Positions 1 to 9,611 of a stretch of DNA of 64,000 nucleotides are shown here, one piece after another. The notes beneath the pieces were generated by a model. The model was not told the origin of the DNA, did no database searches, and saw only the letters and a list, made by a program, of their open reading frames with translations. The stretch covers positions 329,207 through 393,206 of the forward strand of contig NZ_JGZK01000001.1 of NCBI RefSeq assembly GCF_000741695.1, in the 5' to 3' direction. Each line of letters starts with the position of its first letter. Position 1 is the stretch's first letter. The translations under genes and the position numbers were made by a program. This DNA is from Bifidobacterium reuteri DSM 23975 (GTDB lineage Bacteria > Actinomycetota > Actinomycetes > Actinomycetales > Bifidobacteriaceae).

Positions 1-199
1 GGACCCGAATGCCGACGCAGAGACCTTGGACTATCTGGGTGTTCTCGGCACCGAGCTCGAAGAGGGGGCTCCGGCGGTGCTTGCATCGATGGTGCGGCGG
101 GCTGTGGCGCTGAATCCGCATACCTCCGCGCAGATGCTGCAGAAGCTTGCCGACGATCCATCCCCGGAAGTCCGCCATGCCGTAGCCCAGCGTCAGTAG
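1..199 (+). CDS. C-terminal end of a leucine-rich-repeat-variant (LRV) type protein (5' truncated by window)
   Basis: The window opens inside a plus-strand reading frame (codons in phase from base 2) that ends with TAG at 197-199. The last 65 residues contain the pattern NPHTSAQMLQKLADD followed by SPEVRHAVAQ, which resembles the leucine-rich repeat variant (LRV) unit: N-P-x-T, then L-x-x-L-A-x-D, then a V-R-x-A-V-A helix. Such repeats form alpha-solenoids; the function of this protein cannot be told from the fragment. It lies about 300 bp upstream of malQ in the same orientation and shares no obvious role with it. The repeat assignment is by eye and moderate. Confidence 0.6.
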   Translation, partial: DPNADAETLDYLGVLGTELEEGAPAVLASMVRRAVALNPHTSAQMLQKLADDPSPEVRHAVAQRQ

Positions 200-506
200 C
201 CCGCAGATTCCCTCTGTTGCTGTTGTGCCGCTACCGCCTCGTTGTGTCGTTGCAGCGTGCACCAAACGTTGCCTTATACCTCACCAAACGTACGCTTACT
301 CGCACTCAGTGTACGTTTGGTGAGATAAGTAGGTGCGAAGCCACAGTAAACGTACGCTGAGCGTCTGTGAGGCCGGCGCCGTACCCGCCGCTGTGTCCAT
401 CTCCTACCCAATTTGTTGAAAAAATACTGAATAATCAGGGAATTTCGCGTGATTGCGGCGTTGTTGCTCCTGTGTGGAGGGTATTGGGGGCGCTAAACTG
501 TGCAGT
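200..506. promoter_or_regulatory. Intergenic region upstream of malQ with inverted and direct copies of an AAACGTACGCT motif
   Basis: No gene is seen here. A perfect 14-bp inverted repeat, CTCACCAAACGTAC at 280-293 and GTACGTTTGGTGAG at 311-324, is separated by 17 bases. A related half site (ACCAAACGTTGCC) starts near 261, and AAACGTACGCT recurs at about 286 and 348. No T-run follows the hairpin, so a rho-independent terminator for the upstream gene is not well supported. The palindromes resemble binding sites of LacI-type sugar regulators, but that is inference. Confidence 0.45.
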
Positions 507-2672
507 ATGAGTGAGAACACCGAGAATGAAGAGCGACTGGCTCGCCCTCTTATTCGTCTTGCCAAGTTGGTCGGCATCGGAACCAGCTATGTGGGCATGA
601 GCCACGACTACCACGAGATTGACGATGATGTCCTGATCGAGGTGCTGTCCGCTCTGGGCATTGACGCCCGGGATGAGGATAGTCAGGAAGCGGAGATTCA
701 TCGAATCCTCAAGGAACGTCACTCCAGGTTGGTGGCACCTACGGTGCTCCACACGGCGGGCGCGGAGGATCAGGTGCTGGTCAACACCGGTATCCTCGAG
801 ACGCCGAGCGCCACCATCACACTGGAAAACGGCGAGCCCTATGAAGGCACCATTGGGGTAGGCCCGGGCGATGGTTCGCAGGCTTTTGACCTTGGCGACC
901 GTTTCGTCTCCACTGCGGCACTCGTCATTCCTGCCAATCTGCCAGTCGGATACCATACCTTGCACGTCACTGTGGGAGACCGTACGCAGGATGCCACGCT
1001 GATCAGTGCACCCAGCAAGGTCGATCTCCTTGATTCGATGAACAACGGCAGCCTCTGGGGCTGGATGGCCCAGCTGTATTCGATTCGCTCCTCCGGTTCC
1101 TGGGGTGTGGGCGATTACGAGGATCTCAGGCAGCTGCTGATCGACGCCAAGCGAAAGACCGGAGCCGACTTCATCCTGATCAACCCGGTGCACGCGGCCG
1201 AACCGGTATCGCCGCTCACCCCTTCTCCGTACCTGCCGGTCAGCCGTCGCTTGGTGAACTTCACCTACATCCGACCGGAGGCATTGCCGGAGTATGCGTT
1301 GCTCACAGCGGACCTCAAGGCGCAGGTGGATGCCCTGCACGCCGACGTCGACCCGCTCAACGGCGACGCGCAGGTCATCGACCGCGATGCCATGTGGCGC
1401 AGCAAGATGCACGCGCTCTGGATCATCTTCAAGGCCGGGCGCACGGAAGCCCGCCAGACGGCGTTCGACGAGTTCAAAGCCGCCAGCGGCAACGATCTTG
1501 AAGCATATGCCACATGGTGCCTGTGCTATGACAAGTGGGGTGCGCCCTCATCCGATCCGAGCAGCTGGGAGCAGCTGCTGAACCGCGAATCCCCGGAGAT
1601 CGCCAAGCTCAAGAGCCAGTTCCCCGACACGCTGGACTTCTATCGTTGGCTGGAATGGGTGGCCGTGGAGCAGCTTGCCGCAGCGCAGCAGGCGGCCAAG
1701 GATGCCGGCATGCAGATCGGCATCATGTCCGACATGGCGGTTGGCGTGCATCCCAACGGCGCCGATGTATGGTGGAATCCCGAACGCTTCGCCAAGGGTG
1801 CCACTGTCGGTGCTCCGCCGGACATGTTCAACCAGCAAGGTCAGGACTGGAGCCAGCCTCCGCTGAGCCCGCTCGATCTTGAGGCCACGGGATACCGGAC
1901 GTACCGCAACATGGTGCATGATATGTTCGCCCGCGCCGGTGCCGTTCGCATCGACCATATCCTCGGTCTGTTCCGCCTGTGGTGGATTCCGTCGGGACAT
2001 CCGGCCATGGATGGCGCATACGTGTATTACGACTCGAACATCATGCTGGGTATTCTCGCCATTGAGGCTTCGAGAGCGCATGGCGTGGTGGTCGGTGAGG
2101 ATCTGGGCGTGGTGCCGGAATATGTGGCCGATTCACTGGCGAGCCACGGTATCCTCGGTTGCGCTGTCGAATGGTTCGAGCAGCGTGACGGCGTATTCCG
2201 CAAGCCTGCCGATTACCGTCCGTATGCGTTGGCTTCCGTGAACACGCACGATCTGCCGCCGGCAGCGGGATATCTGGAATTCGAACACGTGAAGATCCGC
2301 GAACGCCTTGGACTGCTGTCCGGTCCGGCGGAGGAGTTCGAGGCTTCCGCGAAGGCCGAGCAGGACGCCATGATCGCCATGCTGGTGGAGCAGGGATACC
2401 TCGATGCCGCAGCCGCCGAGGACCGTGTGGCGCACGAGTCGCAGATCGTCGATGCGCTGTATCGTGCCTTGAAGGATGCGCCCTGCAAGCTGCTTGCCGC
2501 ATCCATCACCGATGCGGTAGGCGAGAAGCGTGCACAGAACCAGCCTGGCACGAACAACGAGTATCCGAACTGGCGCATTCCTCTGGCCGATGCCAAGGGC
2601 AACGTGGTGCCGCTCGAAACGGTGTTCGACACCGCTGGCGCGCAGCGTATCGCGCAGATTTTCAACTCCTGA
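507..2672 (+). CDS. malQ: 4-alpha-glucanotransferase (amylomaltase, GH77)
   Basis: The 721-residue protein transfers alpha-1,4-glucan segments between maltooligosaccharides, acting in cytoplasmic maltodextrin and glycogen use. GH77/GH13-clan motifs are visible: [11 protein letters not shown] near residue 198, [10 protein letters not shown] near 481 with the nucleophile Asp, [13 protein letters not shown] near 528 with the acid/base Glu, and NTHDLPP near 579. The N-terminal 150 residues form a beta-rich extension seen in long bacterial MalQ proteins. ATG at 507 was chosen; an upstream in-frame start at 453 would add 18 residues that do not look like coding sequence. A terminator-like hairpin follows the stop. 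The GH13 debranching enzyme glgX lies about 1.5 kb away, so alpha-glucan metabolism is clustered here. Confidence 0.95.
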   Translation: MSENTENEERLARPLIRLAKLVGIGTSYVGMSHDYHEIDDDVLIEVLSALGIDARDEDSQEAEIHRILKERHSRLVAPTVLHTAGAEDQVLVNTGILETPSATITLENGEPYEGTIGVGPGDGSQAFDLGDRFVSTAALVIPANLPVGYHTLHVTVGDRTQDATLISAPSKVDLLDSMNNGSLWGWMAQLYSIRSSGSWGVGDYEDLRQLLIDAKRKTGADFILINPVHAAEPVSPLTPSPYLPVSRRLVNFTYIRPEALPEYALLTADLKAQVDALHADVDPLNGDAQVIDRDAMWRSKMHALWIIFKAGRTEARQTAFDEFKAASGNDLEAYATWCLCYDKWGAPSSDPSSWEQLLNRESPEIAKLKSQFPDTLDFYRWLEWVAVEQLAAAQQAAKDAGMQIGIMSDMAVGVHPNGADVWWNPERFAKGATVGAPPDMFNQQGQDWSQPPLSPLDLEATGYRTYRNMVHDMFARAGAVRIDHILGLFRLWWIPSGHPAMDGAYVYYDSNIMLGILAIEASRAHGVVVGEDLGVVPEYVADSLASHGILGCAVEWFEQRDGVFRKPADYRPYALASVNTHDLPPAAGYLEFEHVKIRERLGLLSGPAEEFEASAKAEQDAMIAMLVEQGYLDAAAAEDRVAHESQIVDALYRALKDAPCKLLAASITDAVGEKRAQNQPGTNNEYPNWRIPLADAKGNVVPLETVFDTAGAQRIAQIFNS

Positions 2673-2712
2673 CGCCATCGGGTTCCCGGACGGGGAACAG
2701 AAGGTTCAGGCA

Positions 2713-2753
2713 AACGGCGTGGCCGGACGAAAGAGTCCGCCACGCCGTTTTAT
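2713..2753 (+). terminator. Rho-independent terminator after malQ
   Basis: AACGGCGTGG and CCACGCCGTT pair at the base, CGGAC and GTCCG pair above with a one-base bulge, and a TTTTATT tail follows. It lies 40 bp after the malQ stop. Confidence 0.8.
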
Positions 2754-2947
2754 TATGTCAAGACCCGCGATATACTAGTGGATTGTTGTGTTTCCCTAAG
2801 GGGTCCTTCAAAGCGCTATCCCACTCGCCATCGAGGACTTTCAGGGAGCCCACGGATAATGAGGTTCAAAGCTTTGTGGATGCGGCTCTGACCAAGCCAC
2901 GCCAGGCAGCCGAGACCCGGAACACAATATATAGAAAAGGTACTCCA
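2754..2947 (+). promoter_or_regulatory. Promoter and 5' leader of rplM-rpsI
   Basis: Between the malQ terminator and the rplM GTG lie about 190 bp. A TATACT hexamer at 2771-2776 would fit a -10 box; the -35 is not convincing. That would leave a leader of roughly 165 nt, as is usual for actinobacterial ribosomal operons. The leader is open in the rplM frame, but its translation (rich in R, T and P) is unlike L13 and is read as non-coding. Confidence 0.4.
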
Positions 2948-3397
2948 GTGAAAACTTTCACTCCGAAACCAGCTGATCTGACCCACGACTGGTACATCGT
3001 CGACGCCACCGATGTGGTGCTTGGCCGTCTTGCCTCCCAGGTTGCAAACCTGCTGCGCGGCAAGAACAAGCCGACCTACGCTCCGCATGCGGATCTCGGC
3101 GATTTCGTCATCGTCATCAATGCTGACAAGATCGCTCTTACCGGCAACAAGATGGGCAAGGAACTCTACGTCCACTCTGGCCGTCCTGGTGGTCTGCGCC
3201 GCGACTCTTACGCTGAGCTGCTCGAGAAGAACCCCGAGCGTATCATCAAGGCCGCTGTCAAGGGCATGCTGCCGAAGAACCGTCTGGCTAAGGTGCAGCT
3301 TGATCGTCTCCGCGTCTTCCGCGGTGCCGAGCATCCGCACGCAGGCCAGCAGCCGAAGACCTTCGAGATCGCTCAGATCTCTCAGCAGGCCAAGTGA
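2948..3397 (+). CDS. rplM: 50S ribosomal protein L13
   Basis: L13 is an early-assembly protein of the large subunit. The 149-residue sequence starts with a GTG after an AAAAGG ribosome site, giving [20 protein letters not shown], and carries the family hallmarks [18 protein letters not shown] and the C-terminal [17 protein letters not shown]. The frame stays open 55 codons further upstream, but those residues do not match L13, so the GTG start is preferred. It is co-transcribed with rpsI, 22 bp downstream, as in most bacteria. Confidence 0.97.
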   Translation: MKTFTPKPADLTHDWYIVDATDVVLGRLASQVANLLRGKNKPTYAPHADLGDFVIVINADKIALTGNKMGKELYVHSGRPGGLRRDSYAELLEKNPERIIKAAVKGMLPKNRLAKVQLDRLRVFRGAEHPHAGQQPKTFEIAQISQQAK

Positions 3398-3419
3398 AAC
3401 CTGAGAGGAGATAGATATC

Positions 3420-3911
3420 ATGGCTGAAAACACCAACGACTCCCAGGTTGTCGAGACCGAAGAGGAGCTCACCAACTACACCACCGAGACCAACGCTGGC
3501 GCTGGCACCGGTACCTCCGCGATTGAGCCGGGCTATGGCACTGGCCGTCGCAAGGAGGCCGTCGCCCGTGTCCGTCTGATTCCGGGCTCCGGCAAGTGGA
3601 CCATCAACGGCCGCACCCTGGAGGAGTATTTCCCCTCCAAGCTGCTGCAGCGTGAGGTCAACTCTCCGATCGTTCTGCTCAAGCTCGAAGGCAAGTTCGA
3701 CGCTATCGTCCTCGTTGACGGCGGCGGCACCACCGGTCAGGCCGGTGCCATCCGTCTCGGCGTGGCCCGTGCGCTGAACGCCATCGACCGTGATGCCAAC
3801 CGCGCCACCCTGAAGAAGGCTGGCTTCCTGACCCGCGACTCTCGCGTCGTGGAGCGCAAGAAGGCCGGTCTGCACAAGGCACGTCGCGCCCCGCAGTTCT
3901 CCAAGCGTTAA
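3420..3911 (+). CDS. rpsI: 30S ribosomal protein S9
   Basis: S9 (163 residues) contacts the P-site tRNA through its basic C-terminal tail, here ending RRAPQFSKR. The conserved [15 protein letters not shown] segment begins near residue 40. The roughly 38 acidic and Thr-rich residues before it are an N-terminal extension typical of actinobacterial S9. An AGGAGAT ribosome site precedes the ATG. It is the second gene of the rplM-rpsI operon and is followed by a strong terminator. Confidence 0.97.
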   Translation: MAENTNDSQVVETEEELTNYTTETNAGAGTGTSAIEPGYGTGRRKEAVARVRLIPGSGKWTINGRTLEEYFPSKLLQREVNSPIVLLKLEGKFDAIVLVDGGGTTGQAGAIRLGVARALNAIDRDANRATLKKAGFLTRDSRVVERKKAGLHKARRAPQFSKR

Positions 3912-3942
3912 TCCGCTGGCGTTCTGTGTCTTTACCGAGCAC

Positions 3943-3980
3943 AAAGAGCCCTTCGTGGTCATCCACGAAGGGCTCTTTGG
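3943..3980 (+). terminator. Terminator after rpsI
   Basis: AAAGAGCCCTTCGTGG pairs perfectly with CCACGAAGGGCTCTTT around a TCAT loop, giving a 16-bp stem. The T-rich arm end serves transcripts coming from rpsI; it could also work in the opposite direction. Confidence 0.85.
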
Positions 3981-3998
3981 TATATCCCGGTATATGTG

Positions 3999-4121
3999 CT
4001 AGTGGTCTGTCTCGTAATTGGTTGAGTGGTGCTGGCCCCCTCTGACGAGGGGGCTGTCAGCGAAGCTGACTGGGGGAGAGAAAAACTGAATCCCTCAATT
4101 ATTTACCAGATAGACCACTAG
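3999..4121. mobile_element. MITE-like interspersed element, intact copy (123 bp)
   Basis: The ends form an imperfect 28-bp terminal inverted repeat: the left end starts CTAGTGGTCTGTCT and the right end finishes AGATAGACCACTAG, with 23 of 28 positions pairing. Inside are two small perfect hairpins, GCCCCCTC-TGAC-GAGGGGGC at 4035-4054 and GTCAGC-GAA-GCTGAC at 4056-4070. There is no coding capacity. A second copy lies at 63692. Terminal repeats plus a short non-coding body fit a miniature inverted-repeat transposable element mobilised in trans; the parental transposase is not known from this window. Confidence 0.7.
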
Positions 4122-4126
4122 TACTG

Positions 4127-4171
4127 AGGCAGTGCGCCGACAGACTGAACCGTCCTGTCGGCGCACTGCCT
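4127..4171 (-). terminator. Hairpin terminator downstream of glgX
   Basis: AGGCAGTGCGCCGACAG pairs perfectly with CTGTCGGCGCACTGCCT (17 bp, 11-nt loop). It lies 40 bp beyond the glgX stop on the minus strand. No clear T-run follows, so it may act as an mRNA 3' stabiliser or a bidirectional terminator. Confidence 0.6.
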
Positions 4172-4211
4172 TATGTGTGGCCTGTGCTGTGGCCAATCCC
4201 GTTGCTGCTTC

Positions 4212-6824
<2,613 letters not shown>

Positions 6825-6882
6825 ACCCCCATTGTAGATGCCGTGCCTGTGAGCGCTGCTCCACTTCCTTCTCACCCGTGAG

Positions 6883-7023
6883 ATGAAGCTTGAAGAGGCC
6901 CAGGACTTTCTCGGTGACAGAATTCAGGAGGCTTTACAGCTGTTGTCAAAGTCGCCCAATGACGGTGTCTTCTGGGATTTCAAGCTTTCGGTTCATTATA
7001 CGACTCATTACACGGGTATTTGA
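6883..7023 (+). CDS. Possible small ORF or gene remnant (46 aa)
   Basis: ATG at 6883 opens a 46-codon frame, MKLEEAQDFLGDRIQ and onward, ending WDFKLSVHYTTHYTGI. Its composition looks protein-like (an amphipathic helix, then an aromatic-rich end) and it fills most of the gap between two minus-strand genes. No good ribosome site is seen before the ATG, and I recognise no family. It may be a real small protein, the tail of a decayed gene, or chance. Confidence 0.25.
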   Translation: MKLEEAQDFLGDRIQEALQLLSKSPNDGVFWDFKLSVHYTTHYTGI

Positions 7024-7030
7024 CTGTCGG

Positions 7031-7345
7031 CTATTGACGTTCCAGTTTGGCGTATCGCAATCGCGTAGCCTCCCCGGTGATGCCAAGCTTTCGGCCTATG
7101 GTCTCCCATGATTGTCCTCTGCGGTGCATGAGCAGAACCATGCGCGTGATGCTGTCATCGATTGCTTTCAGCTCCGTTCGACGACGATTCAGAAGCCTGC
7201 TGAGCTCAAGCTCCGGGGAGAAGTTCGGATCGTTTTCAGGATCTCCCAGTGAAGGGGAATCCTGTGCTTCGACCGCATCGGCGGCGGCGTTGCCTATTGC
7301 CCGTAATTTCGCCTGCATTTCGGGCGTATAGTCTTCAAATCTCAT
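7031..7345 (-). CDS. Small helix-turn-helix protein (hypothetical)
   Basis: The 104-residue protein has an acidic N-terminal half (MRFEDYTPEMQAKLRAIGNA) and a C-terminal helix-turn-helix: SITRMVLLMHRRGQ, then SWETIGRKLGITGEATRLRY, resembling sigma- or resolvase-type HTH domains in which one helix reads WETIGRKLG. The ATG at 7345 is preceded by GAAGG at 8 bp; starts at 7351 or 7354 are also open. It overlaps the end of the upstream gene by 11 bp, so the two are probably translationally coupled. Role unknown; a regulator or the antitoxin-like partner of the upstream gene are guesses. Confidence 0.65.
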   Translation of the reverse strand: MRFEDYTPEMQAKLRAIGNAAADAVEAQDSPSLGDPENDPNFSPELELSRLLNRRRTELKAIDDSITRMVLLMHRRGQSWETIGRKLGITGEATRLRYAKLERQ

Positions 7346-7685
7346 GTCCATCACCTTCGTGGTACTGCAGCAGCAGCCATTTCATTTCATAGGACAGCCG
7401 TGCGCGCATGGCGTGCACGATGACGTGTTCGTCCATGCCTGGAATCCATTGGCGTTCGATTACGCCAATTTCATAGAGAACCGCGCCTGAAGCTCCGGTG
7501 CCCACAAGGACATGGGTGGGAGGAATACGCCGATCGTTCACAGCGACCTCGATGCCATGTCGATAGACATGGAGAATGTCGCTGTCGGCGATCGGCGGTT
7601 CCCCGTGTTTGCTCTCACGATGTGCCGATGGAAGAATCACTGGATCTTCCCCGTCGATATACACAAATCTACTTGGCAACCCCAC
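7335..7685 (-). CDS. Hypothetical protein, first gene of the overlapping HTH cassette
   Basis: The 116-residue protein (VGLPSRFVYIDGEDPVILPS onward) is of no family I recognise. It has a central Gly/Ala patch, VLVGTGASGAVLYEIG, and a C-terminus rich in aromatics and His. A GTG start at 7685 is chosen because AAAGGAG lies 9 bp upstream. The frame is open to an ATG at 7799, but that stretch is the same conserved non-coding element found upstream of the genes at 14986 and 62371, so it should not be translated. It overlaps the downstream HTH gene by 11 bp. Confidence 0.6.
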   Translation of the reverse strand: MGLPSRFVYIDGEDPVILPSAHRESKHGEPPIADSDILHVYRHGIEVAVNDRRIPPTHVLVGTGASGAVLYEIGVIERQWIPGMDEHVIVHAMRARLSYEMKWLLLQYHEGDGHEI

Positions 7686-7740
7686 TTGCGTCAACTCCTT
7701 TGTTGATAACCTGCTCGGTGGTTTGAGCGTAGTGGGACCA

Positions 7741-7800
7741 ATCAAGGCATGTCCAGCTGAACCGGCCCATGTGGTTCCAGCTTCCAGAGTTATCCACATC
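7741..7800 (-). promoter_or_regulatory. Conserved upstream element, copy A
   Basis: Read on the minus strand, GATGTGGATAACTC is followed by AAGCTGGAACCACAT, then CGGTTCAGCTGGACA. The same order and spacing occur at 14906-14955 with only a few differences, and a shorter version occurs at about 62310-62326. It ends about 55 bp before the GTG start of the cassette. Its ATGTGG and CCACAT ends are inverted to each other, as in a protein-binding site or an RNA stem. Confidence 0.65.
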
Positions 7801-7954
7801 GATGCTTGATGGTGAGTTTTATCGAGTGCAGTGCTGTTTGGATGCAGTTCGGATGCGTATGCTTTTCAACGGGACGCAGCCAGACTGCGGCTATACCTTA
7901 TGCTTTGTGCCGCTCTGTGATTAGGCCATGGCCCAGTAGCTCACAAATAACCGC

Positions 7955-9085
7955 TCATTTGACCTGGATGTCAGTGAGATATGCCTCCACGAATCGCAGC
8001 GCGGCGCCGATGATGTTCTGGTCTTCGGCACAATAGCTGGTGCGCAGCGTGAAATGGTCGGTGCCGAACGGGCTGCGCCCGACGATACGGCTGCGCAGGA
8101 TCTCGATGTCCTCGTCGGTAAGATGTTGTGCGGCTTCGCCTCCGATGATCACGTCGCCGGCGATGATCGAACGCGCGTTCACGATGGCCTGCGCCACATA
8201 GTTGAGCCATGCGTTCATGCGTTCGCGGTGGTGGCGCTCGCCCTGTTCAAGCACGCTGAAGAAGCCGGGGATGCTTTCGTAATCCTCGGGCAGGGTCTCC
8301 AGTGAGCAGTAGGCGTCCATGCACCCGCGCTGCCCGCAATAGCATGGCAGTCCATCCGGCACCAGCGTCATATGCTCGATAGTGCCGTTGCATTGGTTGG
8401 GCCCCTGATAGAGCTTGCCATCCACAATGACCGCTCCGCCGGGGCGTCGCTCCAGATATACGCATACCGCGTCTGTGAGCGTGGGGTCGAACCAGAGTTC
8501 GGCCATGGCGGAGGCGTCCGAGTCGTGGATCATCATGCACGTGCAGTGGATGGATTGGCTGAGGGTCTCCAAAGTGAGACCGGTGTTGCCCATGATGGTG
8601 CCGAAGGTGATGGTCGTGCCGTCGGGCGAGAGAATGCCTTGGATGGCGAATGAGACACCCAACACCGCGCCGTAACGGCGCTCCAAGTCGGCGGCGAAGG
8701 CGTTGATGATGTCGCCGATGCGCTGATAGTAGACGTTGGTGTTTCGGTACGGCGCCGATTCGATACGACGGTCGATGACCTTACCGTACAGGTTGATGGC
8801 GCACAGGCGCAGTTCGTTGGCGCGCATCACTGCACCGATGGCGGTGCGATGGTTCGGGTCGAACTCGTACATCTGCGCTTTTCGTCCGCCGGTGGAGTCC
8901 TGCAGATCGCCTTTGCGGATCAGGCTGTCGTCCTCCAACGCGCGCAGGTTCTGGGTGATGGTGGGCAGACTCAGTCCCAGGTCGCGCTCCAAGTCCTGCT
9001 TGGTGGCGTTTCGATGCTCATAGAGGTATTGAGCCATGGCATTACGATTGTGCGTCTTCAACGCGGTCGCCGGCATTGCCCTCAT
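7955..9085 (-). CDS. ROK-family transcriptional regulator (NagC/XylR type)
   Basis: The 376-residue protein has an N-terminal winged-helix region (AMAQYLYEHRNATKQDLERD, then LSLPTITQNLRALED near residues 20-50) and a ROK sugar-kinase-like domain. The ROK zinc signature CYCGQRGC is near residue 249, after the IEH histidine. The kinase motif is altered (HDSDASAMAE), fitting a sugar-sensing repressor rather than an active kinase. ATG at 9085 was chosen for its AAAGGGG ribosome site; upstream in-frame residues look non-coding. It is divergent from adhE across a 526-bp gap, so it might regulate itself or adhE; the ligand is unknown. Confidence 0.85.
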   Translation of the reverse strand: MRAMPATALKTHNRNAMAQYLYEHRNATKQDLERDLGLSLPTITQNLRALEDDSLIRKGDLQDSTGGRKAQMYEFDPNHRTAIGAVMRANELRLCAINLYGKVIDRRIESAPYRNTNVYYQRIGDIINAFAADLERRYGAVLGVSFAIQGILSPDGTTITFGTIMGNTGLTLETLSQSIHCTCMMIHDSDASAMAELWFDPTLTDAVCVYLERRPGGAVIVDGKLYQGPNQCNGTIEHMTLVPDGLPCYCGQRGCMDAYCSLETLPEDYESIPGFFSVLEQGERHHRERMNAWLNYVAQAIVNARSIIAGDVIIGGEAAQHLTDEDIEILRSRIVGRSPFGTDHFTLRTSYCAEDQNIIGAALRFVEAYLTDIQVK

Positions 9086-9611
9086 GATTACCCCTTTGTG
9101 AGATGAGACATATAACAGTGTACTTGATAAAAGTCCGCGATGGCCGCAATCTAAGATTGATGGCACGGGAGTTCCTTGTATTTCCAACTCGTCAGCGAAC
9201 TTTTGGAAAATTTATTTCATAAAATCTGCTCCAAGTGGCAACTTATGGAAAAGAATCTTCTATAAGTTGGCGAGATGATGTGTGAGTAGGGTTGTGATTT
9301 TGCTAAAAAAACAAACAAAATACATCAAAAAAGCAAGAAAAGTGCGAAATTGTTAAGTAAATATCACAATATTGCACATAAATATATCATTAATAATCAT
9401 GAAACGCCGTTGATTATGTGCGTATGCAGACCATAAATGCCTTCGGTATATTGTGACTCAGGTCACAGTGACTGTGACGGTGCGCGTCAGGGTGCGTAGA
9501 TGCCAATCTATGCGGGCCACTTCGGATGTATCGGCGTGGCGGTCCTGGTGGCGCATGACAGAACAGAATACTTTGCCAACCAACCCCAAGAAAGATCGAG
9601 GAGGACCCAAA
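9086..9611. promoter_or_regulatory. AT-rich divergent promoter region between the ROK regulator and adhE
   Basis: No gene is seen. Bases 9200-9420 are strikingly A/T rich against the high-GC background, with A-tracts (CTAAAAAAACAAACAAAA) and a TTGT...TCACAA pair near 9350. A perfect CRP-type palindrome and a second overlapping palindrome follow at 9452-9478. From 9480 to 9600 the sequence is GC-rich leader running to the adhE ribosome site. The long leader suggests post-initiation control, but no known riboswitch is recognised. Confidence 0.5.
9452..9478. promoter_or_regulatory. CRP/GlxR-type operator plus adjoining palindrome upstream of adhE
   Basis: TGTGACTCAGGTCACA at 9452-9467 matches the TGTGA-N6-TCACA consensus of CRP-family regulators exactly. 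It overlaps GTCACAGTGACTGTGAC at 9462-9478, an 8-bp inverted repeat about one central base, so TGTGA/TCACA units occur in series. The site lies about 145 bp before the adhE start codon. Confidence 0.6.

Noticed and set aside
9350..9372. Possible Rex (redox) box upstream of adhE
   Set aside because: TTGTTAAGTAAATATCACAA has one poor half and a spacing two bases longer than the consensus.
9086..9611. Riboswitch in the long adhE leader
   Set aside because: No known riboswitch core is recognised; the visible structure is explained by DNA palindromes.
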